Positions 58,392 to 64,000 of a stretch of 64,000 nt of DNA are shown piece by piece. Every line of letters begins with the position of its first letter. Positions within the stretch are counted from its first letter, which is position 1. The translations under genes were made by a program, and so were the position numbers. The notes under the pieces were generated by a model that was not told where the DNA came from, ran no database searches, and saw only the letters and a list, made by a program, of their open reading frames with translations. This stretch comes from Corynebacterium glucuronolyticum (GTDB taxonomy: Bacteria; Actinomycetota; Actinomycetes; Mycobacteriales; Mycobacteriaceae), in assembly GCA_022772305.1 (NCBI GenBank), contig JALFAQ010000058.1:34646-98645 (forward strand). Direction: 5' to 3'.

Positions 58392-60119
58392 TTGTCCGTC
58401 CGTAGAAACCTTGCCCTCGCTGTATCCACCATCCTCGTCGCTGGCATAGCCCTGACCGGGTGCGCCTCCGATGGTGGCGATTCTGCTGCGGAGACGACCA
58501 CCCAAGCCCAACTCACGGGCCTGTTTGCGGAAGCGAAGGCTCGCAACACGTCGCGGACAGTGGACGAGCGTTTCCCCACCACCCCGCACGTGCTGTCCGA
58601 CGAAGATTTCTCCGGTGTCTCGTCCTCGAAGATGTTCCTGGAAAAATCCGAGACGGCAATTGTGACCGGTCTGACGATGAACGAGCAGCTCCGCGGTGCC
58701 TCACTGTCGGTGGCATCCTACGCACCGATGTTTCGAATGACCCCAGAAAATCGGCAGGACATTATTGATGAGCTGGGCCGCCTTGGTGCCCATACTGTCC
58801 TTGCTGTCGGCGATGCCGACCTCACGGGGATTAATCCAGAGACGACGGTGATCACCGACGACTTCACCGACCGGGGAATCGAGGAGCTCATTGCTCTCAA
58901 GCTGGACCGTGTGCCGGTGGAGGCACCGGAAGACGTGGCCAGTGCTGTCGCCGGGCTGGGAGCCGAAAATACCGTACAGCTCGTGCCGTCCTTTGAGGCG
59001 TTGTCTCCACATCTGGTGAAGACCCCGGAAGATCCGCACGCCAAGCGGACTGCGTTGCACGCGTTTCCCATCCAGTCTGCCCGCGACGGTGGCATGGCAC
59101 CGGTTGTGCTGGCCTGGCCGGGAACAGCCGTAGCAGCGATTGCCAACGCGCGCGTCTATGGTGCAGAGGTACACGTGCTGTCGTACCCGGATCCGCGTAT
59201 CTCCAAGGAGTCCATGGAGCTTGTCGCCGGTCTTGCAGACCGGCCACTCATCGCGCTGGGCAGTGCGTTCGGTACCGGTGAGTTCCTGGCGGAGGAGATT
59301 CGTTTTGGCGAAAAGGAGCGGCCCACGCTGGCGACAGGAACGCCGCTGGCGCTTCCCGGCCAGCGCATGGTTGCCCTTTACGGGCATCAGCTGACACCCG
59401 TTCTCGGTGTCATGGGGGAGCAGCCTCCGGCCGAATCTGTGGAGCGAGTGAAAGAACTGGTCGCGCAATACCAGGAGTTCTCTAAGGAGCCAGTCATCCC
59501 CGCTTTCGAAATCATCGCCACGGTTGCCTCGGGTGGTCCAGGCCCGGATGGAAACTTCTCCAACGAGTCAGCGCCCGAGGAGCTGGTGGGCTACATCGAT
59601 GCCATCACCGACGCCGGTGGCTACGCCGTCATTGATCTGCAACCCGGCCGTGCTACATTCCTGGAGCAAGCTAAGCTGTACGAGGAGCTCTTGAAGCGTC
59701 CCAATGTCGGGCTTGCTCTCGATTCAGAGTGGCGGATCGGCCCCGATGAGCTGCCCATGCAGCGAATTGGCTCGGCGGATGCTGCGGAGATAAACGAGGT
59801 GTCCGAGTGGTTGGCGCAGCTTGTTGAACGGGAAAATCTTCCCCAAAAACTCTTTGTCTTACACCAGTTCCAGCTGGCGATGCTCCCAGACCGGGAAAAC
59901 ATCGACACTTTACATCCTGAGCTCGCCTTTGTCCTTCACGCGGATGGGCATGGTGTCCCAGAGCAAAAACGCGACACGTGGAATGTACTCCGTCAGGACT
60001 TGGACCCCAGGTATTTCATGGCATGGAAGAATTTCATCGATGAGGATATGCCCACCTTCACCCCTGAGCAGACGATGACTACGGTGGTTCCTCAGCCCTG
60101 GTTTGTGTCTTACCAGTAG
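58392..60119 (+). CDS. Lipoprotein of unknown function, two-domain
   Basis: 575 residues. A lipoprotein signal (RRNLALAVSTILVAGIALTGC; the lipobox is LTGC) anchors it outside the membrane. The first half has paired motifs (AVGDADLTGINPETTV and ALGSAFGTGEFLAEEI) that resemble cell-wall-binding repeats. The second half (ATVASGGPGPDGN, YAVIDLQPGRA, LALDSEWRIGPDEL) looks like a TIM-barrel, hydrolase-like domain, with many carboxylates. I do not recognise the family. The TTG at 58392 has GAAAGG 8 nt upstream; a GTG at 58383 is also in frame but lies against that site. Unlinked to serA. Confidence 0.72.
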   Translation: MSVRRNLALAVSTILVAGIALTGCASDGGDSAAETTTQAQLTGLFAEAKARNTSRTVDERFPTTPHVLSDEDFSGVSSSKMFLEKSETAIVTGLTMNEQLRGASLSVASYAPMFRMTPENRQDIIDELGRLGAHTVLAVGDADLTGINPETTVITDDFTDRGIEELIALKLDRVPVEAPEDVASAVAGLGAENTVQLVPSFEALSPHLVKTPEDPHAKRTALHAFPIQSARDGGMAPVVLAWPGTAVAAIANARVYGAEVHVLSYPDPRISKESMELVAGLADRPLIALGSAFGTGEFLAEEIRFGEKERPTLATGTPLALPGQRMVALYGHQLTPVLGVMGEQPPAESVERVKELVAQYQEFSKEPVIPAFEIIATVASGGPGPDGNFSNESAPEELVGYIDAITDAGGYAVIDLQPGRATFLEQAKLYEELLKRPNVGLALDSEWRIGPDELPMQRIGSADAAEINEVSEWLAQLVERENLPQKLFVLHQFQLAMLPDRENIDTLHPELAFVLHADGHGVPEQKRDTWNVLRQDLDPRYFMAWKNFIDEDMPTFTPEQTMTTVVPQPWFVSYQ

Positions 60120-60140
60120 CGTTCCGATTTAATCAAGGGG

Positions 60141-60169
60141 TTCACATTGGGCGAATAGTGGGCTATTAT
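60141..60169 (+). promoter_or_regulatory. serA promoter
   Basis: -35 TTCACA (60141-60146), 17-nt spacer, -10 TATTAT (60164-60169). The leader then holds a hairpin, GCACCAC (60194-60200) with GTGGTGC (60220-60226), just before the Shine-Dalgarno GAAGGAGAG. Confidence 0.6.
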
Positions 60170-60244
60170 CTGTTCATTACAAGATGAAAATATGCACCAC
60201 TGTGTGAGTTATACGTTCCGTGGTGCTTGTAGTGAAGGAGAGAC

Positions 60245-61840
60245 ATGCCTAAGCGTAAACCCGTCGTACTCATCGCGGATAAGCTGTCCCAGTCAACGGT
60301 GGAGATTCTGGGAACTGATGTTGAGGTTCGTGGGGTAGACGGCACAGATCGTGACGCTCTCCTAGAAGCCATTCCCGAAGCTGATGCCCTGCTCGTACGC
60401 TCCGCAACCAAGGTAGACAAAGAAGTTCTCGATGCAGCAGTGAACCTGCAAATCGTCGGGCGTGCCGGTGTCGGTTTGGACAACGTCGATGTGGAAACCG
60501 CAACGGCGAAGGGTATCATGGTGGCTAACGCCCCCACATCCAATATCCACTCTGCGTGCGAGCATGCACTCGCACTGCTGCTTTCCACGGCCCGCCAGAT
60601 CCCCGCAGCGGATAAGACGCTGCGCGATGGTGAGTGGAAGCGCTCCAAGTTCAAGGGTGTGGAAATTTATGGCAAGGTCATCGGCATCGTCGGGTTTGGC
60701 CACATCGGTCAGCTTTTCGCTGAGCGCATCGCTGCCTTCGGCGTAGATGAGATTCTCGCTTACGACCCGTACGCCAACCCGGCGCGAGCAGCCCAGCTCG
60801 GCGTGGAGCTGGTTCCCATCCGCGACCTCATGGAGCGGTCCGACTTTGTCACCATTCACCTGCCGAAGACTCCGGAGACGGAGCGGATGTTTGATCGTGA
60901 GCTGTTGAGCTGCGCCAAGCAGGGGCAGATCATCATCAACGCTGCCCGTGGCGGACTTGTCGACGAGCAGGCGCTCGCCGACGCAATCAACGAAGGCCGC
61001 ATTCGTGGCGCGGGCTTCGATGTGTACGCGACGGAGCCATGCACGGATTCTCCGCTGTTTGCGCTTTCTGAAACTGTAGTCACTCCGCACCTCGGAGCGT
61101 CCACCTTCGAAGCTCAGGATCGTGCCGGTAGTGATGTCGCAGATTCTGTCCTCATGGCGCTGGCCGGGGAACTGGTGCCCGATGCCGTTAACGTTCCTGG
61201 CGGTCGTCCGTCGCAGGAGGTCTCGGATTGGCTCAACCTCTCTCGCAAGCTGGGACTCATCGCCTCGGCCGTCCTGGATAAGGCACCGACCACGGTGGAA
61301 ATCGTCGCCCGTGGCGAAATCTCGCACGAGAATATTGAGCCTCTCGGCTTGTCCGCACTACGTGGTATCTTCTCCCGCGTTGTCGATGAGGATGTCAGCT
61401 TTGTCAACGTTTCGCGCATCGCCAAGGAACGCAATGTGACCGTATCCACCTACACGGAACCGCAGGCTCGTTCGTACCGGTCGACGCTCGAGGTGACCGT
61501 CATCGCTGCGGATGGCTCGAAGTACTCTGCCAAGGGCGCGTTGACGGGTATCGACAAGGAAGAGCGCATCATCACACTCGGCCGTCGTCCCCTCGACCTC
61601 CATGCAACGGGCAAGAACATCATTCTCCGCTACGAGGATCACCCGGGGGCCATCGGCAAGGCAGGTTCGCGTCTTGGCGCCACCGGCATCAACATTCTTG
61701 CAGCTGCCATGTCCATCGACAGGGATTCCTCCGATGCCACTCTCGTCCTCCGCGTCGACAGTGAGGTGCCACAGGAGACGTTGGAAGACTGCGCAGAATC
61801 GCTGAAGGCAACAGCTGCCGTTATCGATTTGGGTAAGTAG
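60245..61840 (+). CDS. serA: D-3-phosphoglycerate dehydrogenase
   Basis: 531 residues; first step of serine synthesis. Catalytic domain with NAD motif GIVGFGHIGQLFAERI, catalytic Arg/Glu/His in NAARGGLVDEQAL, ATEPCTDSPLF and TPHLGAST; then the actinobacterial ASB (allosteric substrate-binding) region and a C-terminal ACT domain (DHPGAIGKAGSRLGATGINI) for serine inhibition. Length matches C. glutamicum. ATG 60245 with AAGGAGAG. Monocistronic, with its own promoter. Confidence 0.96.
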   Translation: MPKRKPVVLIADKLSQSTVEILGTDVEVRGVDGTDRDALLEAIPEADALLVRSATKVDKEVLDAAVNLQIVGRAGVGLDNVDVETATAKGIMVANAPTSNIHSACEHALALLLSTARQIPAADKTLRDGEWKRSKFKGVEIYGKVIGIVGFGHIGQLFAERIAAFGVDEILAYDPYANPARAAQLGVELVPIRDLMERSDFVTIHLPKTPETERMFDRELLSCAKQGQIIINAARGGLVDEQALADAINEGRIRGAGFDVYATEPCTDSPLFALSETVVTPHLGASTFEAQDRAGSDVADSVLMALAGELVPDAVNVPGGRPSQEVSDWLNLSRKLGLIASAVLDKAPTTVEIVARGEISHENIEPLGLSALRGIFSRVVDEDVSFVNVSRIAKERNVTVSTYTEPQARSYRSTLEVTVIAADGSKYSAKGALTGIDKEERIITLGRRPLDLHATGKNIILRYEDHPGAIGKAGSRLGATGINILAAAMSIDRDSSDATLVLRVDSEVPQETLEDCAESLKATAAVIDLGK

Positions 61841-61895
61841 TTTTTTCACGTGCCAGAGCACTACGAGGGCACTACGTGCTGGTAGCATCGGTTAA

Positions 61896-62315
61896 ATGAC
61901 AAAACGATCAGCTATCGCGCGTGGTTCCCTTTCTGCTGTTGTGGCTTGTGCCTGTACCGCGGGTATAGCCTCCGCTCAGTCCTCTCAAGGCTATGACCCT
62001 GACACGCCCGAAGGTCAGTTCCTCTACGCCTCGTCCCAGATTATCTGGCCGCCCATTGAAGGGTTTATCAACTTGCTTCAGGGAGATCCCGATCGGAACA
62101 TGATGATCAGTATCTATACGTCGGGGTATCCGGGGGAGGAGCCGGCTAGCGGCTCCTTCGGGGAATTGGATCGGTGCGCCAGCGGGCTTACCTCCTCGAA
62201 TCCCGCGCCTATGGCGCGGTTTTTCGGTGCAGGAATCTGTCTTCTTGTTAACCCATCGATTGTGGAGGCCTACAGAAACGAACAGGAAGCCTTCCACAAC
62301 GGCTACCGGTTCTAA
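61896..62315 (+). CDS. Small exported protein, unknown
   Basis: 139 residues with a signal peptide (KRSAIARGSLSAVVACACTAGIASAQ, cut after ASA) and a ~110-residue mature part containing two Cys (DRCASG and GAGICLL) that could form a disulfide. No family recognised. TAGCAT (61883-61888) lies 7 nt before ATG 61896: leaderless. It sits alone between serA and the decayed ABC genes. Confidence 0.7.
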   Translation: MTKRSAIARGSLSAVVACACTAGIASAQSSQGYDPDTPEGQFLYASSQIIWPPIEGFINLLQGDPDRNMMISIYTSGYPGEEPASGSFGELDRCASGLTSSNPAPMARFFGAGICLLVNPSIVEAYRNEQEAFHNGYRF

Positions 62316-62432
62316 CTCGTCAATCTTTTCCGCTCAGAGGTACACGTGTGACCTGCGTGCGCCTCATTTTCTCTCCATCTTGTGGTGGGGATTTTGTTTT
62401 CCCGTTGCAGTGCGGAGTTTTGCTACGTAAAA

Positions 62433-62455
62433 TTCAACACATAACACATGTTGAA
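62433..62455. promoter_or_regulatory. Palindromic operator before the ABC remnant
   Basis: TTCAACA-N9-TGTTGAA, perfect 7-bp arms, directly in front of the start at 62459. Spacing and symmetry suit a TetR-type repressor of an exporter. Confidence 0.55.
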
Positions 62456-62458
62456 AGC

Positions 62459-63186
62459 ATGGTGCGAGTGTAGCCATCCGCGTTGATGACCTGCATATTA
62501 AACCATATAAAACGCAGTGGGCAGCCGGTGCTCAAAGGGCTCAACTGTGACATTCCTGCAGGCACGATTACCGGGCTCGTCGGTCCGTCCGGCTGTGGAA
62601 AGACCACCCTCATGCGCGCCATCATGGGGGTGCAGCGGATAACCTCAGGATCTATTTTTGTCTTGGGAGAGCCTGCAGGAAGTCCAGGACTGCGGAAAAG
62701 GTTGCATACACCAGCCAATCCCTGTCTGTATACAAAGAACTCACCATAAAAGAAAACATTCATTACTTCGCACGTTTGGTAGGAGCTAGCGCTGAGGATG
62801 AAAAGGTCGCCTGTGATCGCGTCCAGCTCACTGACTACGCTGACCGCCAGGTCCGCAACCTTTCCGGCGGTCAAGCCGGTCGAGTCTCCCTCGCCTGCGC
62901 GCTCGTGGGGGAGCCACAGGTATTGGTCCTCGATGAACCGACTGTTGGCCTCGACCCGCTCACGCGCAACCAATTGTGGGTCTTCTTCCGTGAGCTGGCT
63001 GAAAACGGCAGGACGCTTCTCATATCTAGCCATGTGATGGATGAAGCGACCCGATGCGATAGTGCACTCATCAAGCGGGACGGGCGATTCCTTGCTCACG
63101 AACCGCTGACAGACCTTATGGAGAGAACGAGCTCATCTGGTCCAGAAGAAGCGTTCCTGGCGCTCATCGAGGAGGACAGGAAATGA
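62459..63186 (+). pseudogene. ABC exporter ATPase, multiply frameshifted
   Basis: ABC-2-type ATPase. Walker A GPSGCGKTT, signature LSGGQAGRVSLA, Walker B VLVLDEPT and the H-loop SSHVMDEA are all recognisable but not in one frame. The expected N-terminus (AIRVDDLHI) is in a different frame from RSGQPVLKGL. A second shift follows near 62696-62701 (a short A-run; LRKR then VAYTSQSLSVYKELT one frame off). No complete reading frame remains, so no function is expected. Once it would have powered drug or lipid export with the next gene. Sequencing error at one site cannot be excluded, but several lesions argue for decay. Confidence 0.8.
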
Positions 63187-64000
63187 GAACTACAGCAGCA
63201 ACCATGGGGCGAATCGTCGCTCAACTTAAGCATGATCCCCGCACGGTAGCGCTCGTCCTCGTCATCCCGCCCTTACTGCTCACCCTGGTCTACTACATCT
63301 TCGTTGATGTTCCCACGACACCGGGGCACCCGGGAATGTTCGACCGCATTGGGCCCATCATGCTTGTCATATTGCCCATGCTCATGATGTTTATCGTCAC
63401 CTCAGTCGTCATGCGCCGTGAGAGGATGAGTGGCACCATGGAAAGGGTTTTTACAACCCCGCTAACGCAGTTGAGTCTTGTTGTCTCCTATGCGGTCGTA
63501 TTCACTATCCTCGCTTTCTTCCAGTCCCCGATCCTGGGAATTTTGCTCATCCCAGTCTTCGACGTATCCATTGAAGGAAATTGGGGGTCGCTCCTCCTCG
63601 TAGCGTTCCTGTGCGCGTTATTTGGCATCGCTTTTGGTCTCCTTGCCAGTGCATTCGCAGAAAACGAGTTTCAGGCTGTGCAGTTCATGCCATCTTTGTT
63701 GGGCCTCAGCTGTTGTTGTGTGGACTGTTTGTAGCGCCGGAAAACATGCCCCGGGCGCTGGAGGTGGTAGCCAATTCGTTGCCGATGACGTGGGCTGTCG
63801 ACGTGGCAAAGAAGACACTGACCTCAGCAGATAGTTCCTCGGGCAGCTGGGTTCGCTTAGGGGGTGTTCCTATATAGTTTGTCAACTCGGCGGGTGCGGT
63901 TGATGGGGGTGCATTGGTTGTCTGCGTCGTCGTGTTGATGTTGTTTTTCGAGGGCATGCTGATGAGCCGATTGTGCTTTCTGCGCAATCGGCTCGGGTGT
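63183..64000 (+). pseudogene. ABC-2 permease partner, frameshift and stop, runs off window
   Basis: Membrane partner of the decayed ATPase; its ATG overlaps the ATPase stop. Spans VALVLVIPPLLLTLVYYIF, IMLVILPMLMMFIVTSVVM and more are visible. A 1-nt loss near 63690 (QFMP then, in the other frame, IFVGPQLLLCGLFVAPENMPRA) and an in-frame TAG at 63875-63877 break it; the last span (GALVVCVVVLMLFFEG) is still readable after the stop. The region continues beyond 64000. Confidence 0.75.

Overview
The window reads as a chromosomal segment of a Corynebacterium species or a very close relative (moderate GC, actinobacterial codon use). Four things support this. The gene order is the actinobacterial core order: type I fatty-acid synthase with acpS, then cysteine desulfurase, mnmA, a MetE-like gene, ligA, an ACT-domain gene, gatC, gatA, pfkA, gatB, ilvD, ilvB, ilvN, ilvC and serA. 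lysE and lysG are divergent next to an aldo/keto reductase. A huge surface protein ends in a C-terminal module of the kind I associate with corynebacterial surface proteins. Many genes start with no ribosome-binding site, 6-8 nt after a TANNNT box. I saw no tRNA, rRNA, CRISPR array or insertion sequence.

Layout. 1-8160: the last ~2,500 codons of a type I fatty-acid synthase (it enters from upstream) and its phosphopantetheinyl transferase. 8160-8937: a control region with a 28-residue membrane-protein gene on the minus strand. 8938-12717: a single-chain FGAM synthase (PurL fused to PurQ), unexpected here because corynebacteria normally have separate PurS, PurQ and PurL. 12909-16306: cysteine desulfurase and MnmA (tRNA 2-thiouridine), with a MetE-like protein. 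16997-21232: a 1,411-residue exported Ca-binding repeat protein behind a 690-bp untranslated region. 21499-25185: exonuclease, DNA ligase, ACT protein. 25428-29758: gatC-gatA, an MFS transporter, pfkA. 29833-32369: biotin genes, a stand-alone BioW followed by a BioW-BioF fusion. 32533-41653: an AAE-type transporter, two YkvI-like transporters, a cytosolic sialidase, a GNAT acetyltransferase, a glycerophosphodiesterase and gatB. 41674-47776: aldo/keto reductase, lysE/lysG, a xi-class glutathione-transferase homologue, a DoxX-like protein, a GT87 mannosyltransferase. 47860-54487: branched-chain amino acid genes, with ilvD opposite to ilvBNC; ilvB is preceded by a leader peptide and attenuator. 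54719-62315: a frameshifted P-loop kinase, a CDF zinc exporter, a DUF262 protein, a lipoprotein, serA and a small exported protein. 62459-64000: a decayed ABC exporter.

How it fits together. Most genes serve core metabolism: lipid, purine, biotin (which feeds acyl-CoA carboxylases and so the synthase), branched-chain amino acids, serine, and tRNA charging by GatCAB. Accessory interest lies in the paired BioW genes with a BioQ-like operator, the single-chain PurL, the repeat surface protein, the DUF262 protein, the small membrane gene with its own operator and terminator, and the kinase with a +1 shift at a prfB-like heptamer. Identifications come from reading the sequence and from memory of protein families; no database search was run.
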